This document shows, one piece after another, positions 7,324 through 15,230 of a DNA stretch of 64,000 nucleotides. Position 1 is the first letter of the stretch. Each line of letters starts with the position of its first letter. Made by a program: the position numbers and the translations under genes. The stretch is from Pseudomonas mandelii (GTDB lineage: Bacteria; Pseudomonadota; Gammaproteobacteria; Pseudomonadales; Pseudomonadaceae), in NCBI RefSeq assembly GCF_900106065.1, contig NZ_LT629796.1, forward strand, positions 4,123,501 to 4,187,500. Reading direction: 5' to 3'. The notes under the pieces are model-generated. The model made no database searches. It had not been told where the DNA came from and saw nothing but the letters and a program-made list of their open reading frames with translations.

Positions 7324-9044
7324 GATCCGTGCATGGCGGTGTCGCCATCAGTGATGCCGGCCTCGATGTCCAGCAATCGCCTGGCAAGCCTCAACAAGCG
7401 GAAAAGCTTCACCAGCCCACTGTCGCTCAGACGCACGACCTGCTGTGATGAGGGCGTACGCACCTGCCCCAGTAAAAGAGCGCCCAGGTCCTCGGCCAGT
7501 TGTGCTGTGTTGATGCGTACAGGCAAACTGCCGACCGGCTGATAGGGGGCGCTCAAGGCATGCAGCAGTGACAGTAACGAGCGCGGGAGATTTGATGGCG
7601 TGTCCAACTCGCCAAACGCTCGTGCGCACGTGAAGCCGATGCCCTCGTTGCAGGCGACGATGCCATCATCCAGACCCGCTTCGTTGGCGATCTCACGCGC
7701 GAATTGAGCGATGTGGATACGCAGCCGATCGGGTGTATCGAGGCTGGGGTCGATGTACCAGACATCCGAGATCGGATAGAGACCTCCAGCCTGGACAGGG
7801 ATGGCCTGCAGGACGTTTGTTCCGAAATCAGGTGGTGTCTCGCCGGTGTGGTCAGCCACCAGTCGCTGGATCGACTGCAGGCGATCGGTGGTCTCGGCCG
7901 GCGAAACGATATGTTCCTGAAACAAGACCGAGCGATCGTCCTTGTCCTGTTGATCCTCAACCGCGTCGGCCGGAGGACGTGTTGCAGATCCACCTTGGAG
8001 CGTATGGGGCTCGCTTGCAGATGTTCTGGATGTCTCCGTCGTCCGCGGTGTGGATGCTGACGGCGGCGGTGCGACCGTCGATGGCAATGTTGGCTGGCTC
8101 GTGGGTGCCTGTCCGGTAGTCGCCGTGCTGGACGTGTTGTTGGGGTCACTATTCAGCAGTTGCCAGCGCTTCTCGGAATCGGTGATCTCGAATGCCAGCG
8201 TGTCATAGTCCACCCCGAGCAAATCGGCCATTTGACCGATCAGCTCATCCTGTACTCGCTGCGCCGCAAAGCTCCCTGGGGAGTCAAATACCATCAGGAC
8301 GTCCTGGAACAGCGTCGCAAAATCAATGCTCGCACTGTTTCTGGTCATGCGCGCATCCCAGATCCGGGAACCGGCCCTACGCAGGCTGGTCAGTTGCTCG
8401 ACTTGGGGGCGTCCGAGGCCGGCATAGAGCACGTTCGGTATCGCTGGCAGCAGGAACTGGATCGCCTCCTGCATGCGGCTGATGTGGGGTTGGGGCACGG
8501 GGTAGCCATCAGCCTTGAGGCGTCGGGCAAGCTCTGATTGCGACAGCGATTTACCATCCTCTTGCTCATAGAGCTCACGGACTTTTTCGATGCCCAGGGC
8601 ACGTTCGATGAACGACAGGCCGCCGTGAAGTTCGTTCTCGACCAAATGTCCCGTCAGGGCAACGATCTCGCCACGCTCCGGCCATGGGCGGAACAGGCAG
8701 CCGATACGGAAGAATCGCTCGTCTTTGCTCTCACTCCAAAGATCGCGCAGTATCGCCAGGCGCGTGTTGCCGCCGTTACGGATGATGTAGTGATCGGCAC
8801 CAGGGCGTCGGGTGATCGGCGGCGGGGCATCCAGCCCACGCTGGCGGATGGACGCTTTGATCTCCTCGTACAGCGGATTGCGCGTCAGCCTCGGATCGAG
8901 CTCATAGGAGCGTAACTGGTCCAGCGTCACCACCATTGGCGTGTCGGCGATCGGATCGCTCATCGAACTCGCTACCGGGCCGTTGCGTGTGAAACCATCG
9001 CTCAGGAGCTTGCTGGCGATGTCTTCTGGGGAGACATCAGTCAT
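7320..9044 (-). CDS. parB: ParB-domain protein, PFGI-1 class (BisD-like position)
   Basis: This 574-residue protein has an N-terminal ParB/Srx-like nuclease fold: VTLDQLRSYELDPRLTRNPLYEEI, then PPPITRRPGADHYIIRNGGNTRLAIL, equivalent to the ParB GERR box region. A helix-turn-helix follows (SLSQSELARRLKADGYPVPQPHISRM). The middle (about 330-390) is a Ser/Thr/Pro-rich linker, and the C-terminal part carries a separate alpha-rich domain ending near the AMHGS stop. This is the long ICE-type ParB, about twice the length of chromosomal ParB. I chose ATG 9044 (MTDVSPEDIASK) because AGGGAG precedes it and 25 further upstream codons overlap the previous gene. It overlaps the small gene before it by 8 bp and DUF2857 by 4 bp. 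Confidence 0.85.
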   Translation of the reverse strand: MTDVSPEDIASKLLSDGFTRNGPVASSMSDPIADTPMVVTLDQLRSYELDPRLTRNPLYEEIKASIRQRGLDAPPPITRRPGADHYIIRNGGNTRLAILRDLWSESKDERFFRIGCLFRPWPERGEIVALTGHLVENELHGGLSFIERALGIEKVRELYEQEDGKSLSQSELARRLKADGYPVPQPHISRMQEAIQFLLPAIPNVLYAGLGRPQVEQLTSLRRAGSRIWDARMTRNSASIDFATLFQDVLMVFDSPGSFAAQRVQDELIGQMADLLGVDYDTLAFEITDSEKRWQLLNSDPNNTSSTATTGQAPTSQPTLPSTVAPPPSASTPRTTETSRTSASEPHTLQGGSATRPPADAVEDQQDKDDRSVLFQEHIVSPAETTDRLQSIQRLVADHTGETPPDFGTNVLQAIPVQAGGLYPISDVWYIDPSLDTPDRLRIHIAQFAREIANEAGLDDGIVACNEGIGFTCARAFGELDTPSNLPRSLLSLLHALSAPYQPVGSLPVRINTAQLAEDLGALLLGQVRTPSSQQVVRLSDSGLVKLFRLLRLARRLLDIEAGITDGDTAMHGS

Positions 9045-9297
9045 GGTCGGCTCCCTCTTGATCGGGGTGCTCGACCACTGTGGCGTGACGTTGTGCGCGC
9101 CGCAGCATGGCGCGCGCATTGCGTTCTGCCCGGTGATCGCTGGCTGTCGCGCTGGTATAAATCGGCGGTAAGCCCGGCTTGACGAATTTCAGGTGCCCGC
9201 CAGGTGTTCGGGAGACATTCCAACCCTCGCTCAGGGCATGTTCAATCAGTGGCAGTAGTCGCTTGTGGCCACGGGCCAGTTCATGGGCGTTCAACAT
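9037..9297 (-). CDS. small HicA-fold-like protein in the par operon (shi position)
   Basis: This 86-residue protein contains HKRLLPLIEHALSEGW, then RTPGGHLKFVKPG and DHRAERNARAMLRRAQ, the strand/helix spacing and GGHxKF signature of HicA-like double-stranded-RNA-binding folds. HicA toxins normally have a SH or HH catalytic histidine here; the His in GGHLKF is in place. No hicB-like partner follows. The start at 9297 (MLNAHELARG) overlaps parA by 17 bp, and the end overlaps parB by 8 bp. In ICEclc a short gene named shi follows parA and was reported to cause cell-division arrest together with parA; this gene has the same position and size. Homology to Shi is an inference. Confidence 0.65.
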   Translation of the reverse strand: MLNAHELARGHKRLLPLIEHALSEGWNVSRTPGGHLKFVKPGLPPIYTSATASDHRAERNARAMLRRAQRHATVVEHPDQEGADHD

Positions 9298-10144
9298 GAG
9301 AATGTCTTCCCTCAAACTTCCCGGTGACCAGAGCGAACTGTTCCTGCCATTGCGGGCACAGTTCGCTGGCCAGCCCGCGGACAATGTCCAGTGCGGCTGC
9401 CGCGACTCGGCCAGTGGGCCGTCGGTGCTCAACCCGGTGGACCGGCAAACCACGCGTTGCCGCTCGGGGAAATGCCTCGATTGCAGGAATCTCGGTACGC
9501 AGGACGTGAACCCCTTCCTGATCTCGGTAGATCAAACGCAGTGTCTGCTGGATCAGCTTTGCATTGGCTGACACAGCAGGTACGCGGTTGAGCAGGAGAT
9601 GAAGGTGTGGCGGGTTAATGCCCAGATGCCTATAGGGGGCGATGTCTTCGATGAGCTGCAGAGTGCCTCGGCGCATTTCACGCGCGGCGAGGATTTCGGG
9701 GGTGACGGGCGAGACCGCCTGTTCGGACGCCAGCACGGCCATCTCGAGCAGCACACTGCGAGCGCCTTGAGTATCGAGTAGCACCAGGTCGTAGTGCGGC
9801 TGAAACACCGGTAGCAGGTGCCGCAGTCGAAGCCGCCCATCCGGGGCATGCAGCAAGAGGGTGTTCAACTGCCGATGCGCGTCATTGGACAGAATCACGT
9901 CCAGCCGGTCTATGACGGTGCGCGATACCAGGCGCGCAATGTCGCGCTCGTTGAATGCCAGCAGCTCATAGATCCCGCATGGAGCGCGACGGGCAAGCTC
10001 GTAGTAGGATGACAGCGTCGGCTGCATATCAAGATCAAGCAGCAGAACCCTTAGGCCGGCATCGGCGATAAAGCCGCCGAGGTTCGCGGCTACGGTGGTT
10101 TTTCCTACACCGCCTTTGGTCGAGATAACAGAAATCACCTGCAT
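9281..10144 (-). CDS. parA: ParA/Soj-type partition ATPase of the ICE
   Basis: This 287-residue protein has the deviant Walker A motif STKGGVGKTTVAANLGGF at residues 8-25 with the signature lysine of the ParA/MinD family, Walker A' LLLDLDMQPTLSSYY, and Walker B DLVLLDTQGA. The C-terminal part predicts DNA-binding helices with many Arg residues (PRAATRGLPVHRVEHRR). It lacks an N-terminal helix-turn-helix, so it is of the short Soj type. PFGI-1/ICEclc-type elements carry it near one end, where it stabilises the element and, in ICEclc, takes part in growth arrest of transferring cells. alpA lies 36 bp upstream, and the small HicA-like gene overlaps its end. Confidence 0.93.
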   Translation of the reverse strand: MQVISVISTKGGVGKTTVAANLGGFIADAGLRVLLLDLDMQPTLSSYYELARRAPCGIYELLAFNERDIARLVSRTVIDRLDVILSNDAHRQLNTLLLHAPDGRLRLRHLLPVFQPHYDLVLLDTQGARSVLLEMAVLASEQAVSPVTPEILAAREMRRGTLQLIEDIAPYRHLGINPPHLHLLLNRVPAVSANAKLIQQTLRLIYRDQEGVHVLRTEIPAIEAFPRAATRGLPVHRVEHRRPTGRVAAAALDIVRGLASELCPQWQEQFALVTGKFEGRHSHVERP

Positions 10145-10180
10145 GACGTGCTCCTCTTTGGCAAGGAATGGGGAGCTCAG

Positions 10181-10393
10181 TCAGGCGCGTTCTTTAAGGC
10201 GGTCAGTGATCCACTGGTCGATCTCAGTGGAGTCCCAGCCAACGGCACGGACGCCAAGTTTTATGGCTTTGGGGAATTGTCCCGCCTTCATGAGGCTGTA
10301 AAGATAGGCACGTTTGAAGCCTGTCTTGGCCTCGACTTCAGGCCGGCGGAGAATGCGTCGCTCCGCAATCGGAGCCGAGTTCTGTTCAGACAT
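10181..10393 (-). CDS. alpA: AlpA-family transcriptional regulator
   Basis: This 70-residue MerR-like helix-turn-helix protein reads RILRRPEVEAKTGFKRAYLYSLMKAGQFPKAIKLG and ends with a GWDSTEIDQWI box, the full AlpA (phage CP4-57 regulator) pattern. AlpA relatives act as excisionase or transcription activators of integrase genes. The ATG at 10393 has GGAG eight bases upstream; a GTG three codons earlier overlaps that ribosome site and is less likely. It is the first gene of a tightly packed series alpA-parA-small gene-parB-DUF2857-replication gene, so its promoter (in 10394-10876) probably drives the whole set. Confidence 0.88.
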   Translation of the reverse strand: MSEQNSAPIAERRILRRPEVEAKTGFKRAYLYSLMKAGQFPKAIKLGVRAVGWDSTEIDQWITDRLKERA

Positions 10394-10876
10394 AATGGTC
10401 ACTCCTTAATGCTCAGTGGCACGTGTTGGGCGTGACCCGTATTGAATCGATGTCACCACTGGAGCACATCAAACAATAGGATTGTGCTGACCATCGTATT
10501 CATTGCTTCGTCATTGAAGCTAAGGCTGCGAGGCGAAGCATTGCGGCCAACGCTATCCGTGGAACTGACACTATTAAAAGGTTCAGCGTTTTGATAAATA
10601 GTCCGTCGGGCGTTGGCTCGTTGTTCAATTTAGTAGCAACTGAATACGGCATTTTTCGTCATCTAGACGACAAAAAAAGTCGGTCATTAATGGCGGGGTG
10701 CGATTGACAAGCGCTACCAGCTCCAACGCTTGTGCATGAGCAGGCGCCTCCCCAACTGAATTCAATGGCCGCCCCCTTTATCTCGCGATGATGAAGGGGA
10801 TATTTGAGACTTGCACCAGACAAAAATGTATGGAACTTAATGTGAGAGCCCAGTGCTGAGCATGGAATGATCATCG
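10394..10876. promoter_or_regulatory. 483-bp region upstream of alpA
   Basis: This gene-free stretch holds the alpA promoter on the minus strand. It is visibly richer in A/T than the flanks. An inverted pair AGCACA...TGTGCT lies at about 10463-10492. There is no tRNA and no attachment-like sequence. The LysR gene upstream on the same strand could act here. No unambiguous -35/-10 pair can be defended by eye. Confidence 0.4.
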
Positions 10877-11782
10877 TCACTCATTGGTCATGCTGCCCCC
10901 GATGTGTTGCGCTCTTTTAATGAAGCGTTCCAGCTCTGCTGAAATTGGCCTCTCCGGTACAACGATGAATGTTGCCGTGTCGGGGATAGCGTCGATAACC
11001 GGCCGAACAATGACGTCAGGGTGGTTGTAAATGGAAAGCTGCGATTCCAACCCGATACCAATGCCATAGCCAGCGGCCACCAGCATCATCATTGGCTCAT
11101 GACCAGAAACATGTTCAGCAATATTGGGGGAGGGCAACGAATCGTCCTCAAACCAATGATTAATGACGTTGTGTCCTCCGGCGCAACGTTCAGGATGGCA
11201 AAGAATCAACGGGTAGCGGAGTGCTTCCCCAAGAGGCACTTTATCCAGGGAAAGCAGCGGATGGTGAGTGGGAATAGCGATGGCAGGGCGTTCGACCCAC
11301 ACCCTTAACTTTGTGAAGCCATTGGTGGCGACTGTGCTGTCGACAGTGAAACCCGCATCTATCTCGTCATGGGCAAGAGCCTTATGCATCTCGTTGACGG
11401 TCATTTCCACGATCCGAATCTCGGTGGCAGGTTCCTCTTCACGGCATCGAGCCAGCAGCTGTGTCAGCCGAGGCTGAGCCAGGCTATCGGCGATGGCTAT
11501 ACGTACCCGGCCACGATAGCCCTGGGAGGCCGATTGCACGCGCGTCAGGGCGTTATCCATGAAGGCAAGGACGCGGCGCGCCTCCTCACGGAAAACCTCC
11601 CCTGGCCAAGTCAGCTGTATACGCCCCTTGGTGCGATGGAGCAGTCGGACACCGAGATAGGACTCAAGATCTCTTATGGCTCTGGACAACGGGGAAGGTT
11701 CGATGTGAACTCTGGCCGCCGCACGAGCAAAGCTTTGCTCTTCAGCGACGATCAGGAAATAGCGCAGGTGACGTATCCTCAT
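10877..11782 (-). CDS. LysR-family regulator next to alpA (TciR-like position)
   Basis: This 301-residue protein begins MRIRHLRYFLIVAEEQSFARAAARVHIEPSPLSRAIRDLE, the classical N-terminal winged helix-turn-helix of LysR proteins, followed by a full effector-binding domain. The start at 11782 has AAGGAAG upstream; the frame opens 49 codons earlier, but without LysR-like sequence. It is transcribed toward alpA. In ICEclc a LysR protein, TciR, starts the cascade that activates transfer near the same end, so this could be an element regulator. Equally it could be cargo left from a catabolic cluster, because no target operon lies next to it. Confidence 0.85.
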   Translation of the reverse strand: MRIRHLRYFLIVAEEQSFARAAARVHIEPSPLSRAIRDLESYLGVRLLHRTKGRIQLTWPGEVFREEARRVLAFMDNALTRVQSASQGYRGRVRIAIADSLAQPRLTQLLARCREEEPATEIRIVEMTVNEMHKALAHDEIDAGFTVDSTVATNGFTKLRVWVERPAIAIPTHHPLLSLDKVPLGEALRYPLILCHPERCAGGHNVINHWFEDDSLPSPNIAEHVSGHEPMMMLVAAGYGIGIGLESQLSIYNHPDVIVRPVIDAIPDTATFIVVPERPISAELERFIKRAQHIGGSMTNE

Positions 11783-12039
11783 GGTGCATCTTCCTTGTTG
11801 GTTGTTGACCTGTGCTTTGACCGCGAGCAGTGCCCTGTTATTCGCGCACGGGTAGTGGTTTCGGTGAGCTGCTGTGTGATTCAGTCCACAAGTTTTGACG
11901 CAGCCGAAGCTGACACGTACAGGTCGCAACCGTGTGACTGCTTCCTGAACTGAAGTGTTGATCCTACCGGCGTCTCTACGTGCCCCCCAATGTTGATGTC
12001 CAACATTTCGGGGTCAGATCACCGAAGGCCGACCCCAGC

Positions 12040-12324
12040 TTTCCGCTCCAAGGCCGCCCGAAGATGATCTACCTGGACAATGGCCCGGTGGCCAAGCGCC
12101 GCGTCTTCCAGAACGTCATGCAGGCACTGGACATCGAGTGGCAGACGCACATTCCCGCCGGCAGGCAAGGATGGCACACGCACTACGACCCGCTCGAAGG
12201 GCAAGGTTGAGCGGCCATTTCGCACAGTGAAGGAAGCCCACGAAACGCTGTATCACTTCCACAAGCCGGAAACTGAAGCGCAAGTCAACGAATGGCTGAT
12301 GCGTTACCTGGTACGCACCTACAA
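12040..12324 (+). pseudogene. DDE (rve-type) transposase fragment, frameshifted and truncated
   Basis: The segment encodes RPKMIYLDNGPVAKRRVFQNV and ALDIEWQTHIPAG in one frame, then GKDGTRTTTRSKGKVERPF, KEAHETLYHFHKPETEAQ and EWLMRYLVRTY in the next. Together these are the D-x-N-G and KGKVER(x)F core of an rve/Mu-like transposase. A one-base shift near 12160 separates the halves. The 5' catalytic part is missing, and the 3' end is replaced at 12325 by the terminal repeat of a Tn3-family transposon. It is a dead remnant. Confidence 0.75.
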
Positions 12325-12362
12325 GGGGAGCCTACAGAATTCGGAAAAAATCGTACGCTAAG
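12325..12362. repeat. Tn3-family (Tn501/Tn21-like) 38-bp terminal inverted repeat
   Basis: The 38 bp starting GGGGAGCC and continuing GAATTCGGAAAAAATCGTAC to GCTAAG closely match the terminal repeat of Tn501/Tn21-group transposons as I remember it. It lies 10 bp beyond the stop codon of a tnpA fragment, the expected place for the tnpA-side end, and it cuts the DDE transposase frame. I find no second repeat nearby. Confidence 0.85.
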
Positions 12363-12372
12363 GTTTTCCGAC

Positions 12373-12960
12373 TTACCGTAGCGGCCTGAATTTCCCCTCT
12401 TCCAGCTTGCGACTCTGCCGCCAGACGTAGTCGCCGGTCAGGTTGATGTGCTCCCAGCCCAACGGCGATAGGTATTGATACAGGTCGGTATTCACCGGTT
12501 TTCCGGTGTCAGTCAGCCCTTGGGTTGCGCGTTCCAGGTAGACCGTGTTCCACAGCACAATAGCAGCGGTCACCAGGTTCAGTCCGCTGTCCCGGTAGCG
12601 CTGCTGCTCGAAGCTCCGATCCCTGATTTCACCTAGGCGGTTGAAGAACACCGCCCTGGCGGAGGGCATTGCGTGCTTCGCCCTTGTTGAGTCCTGCATG
12701 CACACGGCTGCGTAGCTCGACACTTTGCAGCCAGTCCAAGATAAACAGAGTGCGCTCGATCCGGCCCAGCTCCCGCAGGGCCACGGCCAGGCCGTTCTGG
12801 CGTGGATAGCTGCCAAGCTTGCGCAGCACCAATGAGGCAGTGACAGTACCCAGCTTGATCGACGTGGCCAGACGCAGAATCTCGTCCCAGTGGGCACGGA
12901 TGTGCTTGATGTTCAGCGTGCCGCCGATCATTGGGCGCAGCGTCGGGTAAGGCTGCCGCC
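12373..12960 (-). pseudogene. Tn3-family transposase (tnpA) C-terminal fragment, frameshifted
   Basis: Reading leftward, one frame gives [41 protein letters not shown] and [15 protein letters not shown]. After a shift at about 12655 a second frame gives [59 protein letters not shown] and the terminal FRPLR stop. This is the last fifth of a Tn21/Tn501-type TnpA. The rest of the roughly 1000-residue protein, the resolvase and the other end are absent. It is a decayed remnant ending next to its 38-bp repeat. Confidence 0.88.
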
Positions 12961-13098
12961 GGCGATGCGAATGCTCAGTTACGTGTGGATGGGATCATGC
13001 CGAGATAAGGAAAAATTAGGACATTAGACCTGTAATGGCATGATTTACTTGGCTTTTTATGGATCGTCATTTCACGCAAACAAAACGCAAGTCGGGGT

Positions 13099-13269
13099 GA
13101 AGATCATGCCCATGACTTCCGGCGCTCATTCATTACCCGGGTGATCGAAGAACATGATCTGTCGATCGCCCAAAAACTGGCCCATCACACCAATATCCAG
13201 ACCACCGCCAGCTACGACGTGTGCGACGATAACGAAAGGCGCAGGGCCATTGATCGCTTTGACCTCTAG
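13099..13269 (+). pseudogene. tyrosine recombinase (phage integrase family) 3' fragment
   Basis: A short frame ending at the TAG at 13267 reads HDFRRSFITRVIEEHDLSIA, then QKLAHHTNIQTTASYDVCDD and RRAID. This shows the catalytic HxxR (HDFRR), the LxHH box in place of LGH, and the nucleophile Tyr in TTASYD, the C-terminal catalytic third of a XerC/integron-like recombinase. No start codon or N-terminal half is present upstream, so it is a remnant. It is not the integrase expected for the main element, which should lie outside the window. Confidence 0.75.
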
Positions 13270-13396
13270 CCGCTGCCGAGGCACGAGGCTGCGATCGGGC
13301 GCGAAGCGGTCGTAAAAATCCTGAAGGCAACGCAGGTTTCGGACCTGCTGCGGCCCCTTCAGGACCGTTCGCAGCCTCGTGCCTCGGCAGCGGCTA
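13267..13396. repeat. 130-bp nested perfect hairpin of REP type
   Basis: A perfect 26-bp inverted repeat (13267-13292 with 13371-13396, core CTGCCGAGGCACGAGG) encloses two further perfect stems: CCTGAAGG (13319-13326) with CCTTCAGG (13356-13363), and GCAGGT (13332-13337) with ACCTGC (13343-13348). The outer arm begins exactly at the stop codon of the recombinase fragment. The sequence resembles an intergenic repeat that is common in fluorescent pseudomonads. Confidence 0.85.
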
Positions 13397-13506
13397 CAGA
13401 ATTCAATAGTGGCCGTATGATGGGCGCAGATGCTTATGCTAATAGACAGGTACAAGTTGTCATCCCTATGCTGGCGGCGACTTTATAAAAAATAATCAAA
13501 AAAGCC

Positions 13507-15213
13507 ATGAACCGCACTGCTTACTTCTGCGGGCTACGCAAGTGGCTCGCCCGGCCGCACCGCAGCCTGGTGGCGCGCTATACCTTGCTGTCCGTATTGG
13601 TGATGGGCATTGCCCTCATCACGCTGGCGGTGCTCTATGAGCAATTGGCCAAGGATTTGCTCAATCGCCTGACCGGTGAACGTCTGGACGCCCAGGCGCT
13701 GTCCACGGCCAACCGCTTGTCGTCGTTTCTCGATGACCGTTTCTACCAGCTCTCGGCATTGTCCAATCACCCGAACATGCCGGGGTTTATCGCCGATCAG
13801 TCTGGCCCTGGCAGTGACGTGGACTCATTGCTCAAGCTCGAAGCGGACTTACCGTTCCTCTATGGCGTGCTGTTTTTCGATGAGCACGACCTCTTGATCA
13901 ATGTGCTGCCGGGGCAAGCCGCCTCCGGCGAGCCCTATTGGACCAACACTCATTGGTCCATCGCCGGTCTGCCGATCCAGTGGGTGGGTGACATCGAGGT
14001 GATTGGGCCGTTGCTCGCCGAACCCGGGCGCTCCGGTGGCTTTTTGATCCGCAAGACGATCCGCAATGGCCGCACCGATCACCGCGTGCGCATCGCCTTG
14101 CACCTGCGCCTTGCTTCGCTGACCGAGCTGCTGGTCAGTGCCGGGATGAGCGGGGTGGTTGCACCGTTGCTGCGGGTGCCGAGCGGTGCCTTTATCGACC
14201 CCACCGGGCGCGCGGTCGAGGCGCCTAAGCAGTGGCGTGATGGCCCGCAGATCATCCCCGGCTGGCAACTGGTGTTCAGTGTGCAGCCGGGGGCTATCCT
14301 CAAGCCGTTGAACGATGCGCGTTGGTGGTTGTACTGGGTGGCCGCCGGTTTTATCGCGTTTATCCTCGTTGTGTTTTTTACCCTGTCCCGGCAGCTGCGT
14401 TCGCGGGTCAGCACCTTGTTGCAGGGCGCTCATCAGTTGTCCATGGGCGACCTGAGTTATCGCCTGGCCGAACAGCCCCGTGACGACGAAATCAGCCATG
14501 TGGCGCGGGCATTCAACGTGATGGCCGCGCGCCTGGCCGACGTGCTGGAAAACACCGTGCGCACGGAAAACCTGGCGGTATTGGGGACTTTTGCCACCGG
14601 CGTGGCCCATGAGGTGCGCAATCCCCTGGCGACCATGAAAACCACGGTGCAAGCCTTGCTGCGTCGTGAGGAGGAGCCCGAACGACGCCACTTGCTGACC
14701 GACCTGGGCAAGGAGATCGACCGCCTGTCCCACGTCACCAGCGATCTGCTGGAATACGGCAGGCCGCACCCGGCTCAACCCAAGGTGGTGGCCGTGGCGC
14801 CGTTGTTCGAACAGATCGCCCGGCTGGTGGCGCCGAATGACCTGCAATTGCTGTGCAAGACAGAACCCGGCTTGCAGTTGTACGTCGACCCGGATCAGAT
14901 CCGCCAGATACTGCTCAACCTGTGTTTGAATGCCTTCCAGGCCTGCGACAACCAAAGCCCCGTGCACCTGTGTGCCCAGGCGTGGGATGGGCAGGTGCGG
15001 GTCATGGTCATTGACCAGGGTTGCGGTATCTCCGAGGCGGACTTGCAACGCATCCGCCAACCGTTTTTTACCTCCAAGGCGCGGGGCACCGGGCTGGGGC
15101 TGAGCATCAGTCAGCAACTGCTGGAAGCCAACGGTGCGCGCATGGACATTATCAGCACGCTTGGCGTAGGGACTCAGGTGATCCTGGACTTTCCCCACGC
15201 CCCCAGGGAATGA
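13507..15213 (+). CDS. membrane sensor histidine kinase (NtrB/DctB-like)
   Basis: This 568-residue kinase has a first membrane helix at about 23-45, a periplasmic sensor region of about 230 residues, a second helix at about 277-299, and a HAMP linker with LRSRVSTLLQGAHQLSMGDLSYRL. A HisKA box GVAHEVRNPLATM follows (phospho-acceptor about H368), then ATP-binding N, G1 (DQGCGIS) and G2 (GTGLGLSIS) boxes. It pairs with the sigma-54 response regulator that starts 17 bp downstream. The large periplasmic domain suggests sensing of an extracellular or periplasmic compound, plausibly the substrate of the ABC importer. The ligand cannot be told from sequence. Confidence 0.92.
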   Translation: MNRTAYFCGLRKWLARPHRSLVARYTLLSVLVMGIALITLAVLYEQLAKDLLNRLTGERLDAQALSTANRLSSFLDDRFYQLSALSNHPNMPGFIADQSGPGSDVDSLLKLEADLPFLYGVLFFDEHDLLINVLPGQAASGEPYWTNTHWSIAGLPIQWVGDIEVIGPLLAEPGRSGGFLIRKTIRNGRTDHRVRIALHLRLASLTELLVSAGMSGVVAPLLRVPSGAFIDPTGRAVEAPKQWRDGPQIIPGWQLVFSVQPGAILKPLNDARWWLYWVAAGFIAFILVVFFTLSRQLRSRVSTLLQGAHQLSMGDLSYRLAEQPRDDEISHVARAFNVMAARLADVLENTVRTENLAVLGTFATGVAHEVRNPLATMKTTVQALLRREEEPERRHLLTDLGKEIDRLSHVTSDLLEYGRPHPAQPKVVAVAPLFEQIARLVAPNDLQLLCKTEPGLQLYVDPDQIRQILLNLCLNAFQACDNQSPVHLCAQAWDGQVRVMVIDQGCGISEADLQRIRQPFFTSKARGTGLGLSISQQLLEANGARMDIISTLGVGTQVILDFPHAPRE

Positions 15214-15230
15214 GGCGAAGTAAACCACCG

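Noticed and set aside
10659..10880. 73-codon minus-strand frame between LysR and alpA
   Set aside because: Composition without pattern (Ser/Cys/His-rich), no ribosome site, lies in the presumed promoter region.
13099..13269. Integrase of the ICE
   Set aside because: Only the last catalytic third is present with no start, and the expected ICE integrase should adjoin the intact tRNA gene, not lie here.
13849..15228. 459-codon minus-strand frame opposite the histidine kinase
   Set aside because: It has a Gln/His/Arg/Gly-rich composition without domains and is fully antisense to a clear kinase; it is a GC-bias shadow.
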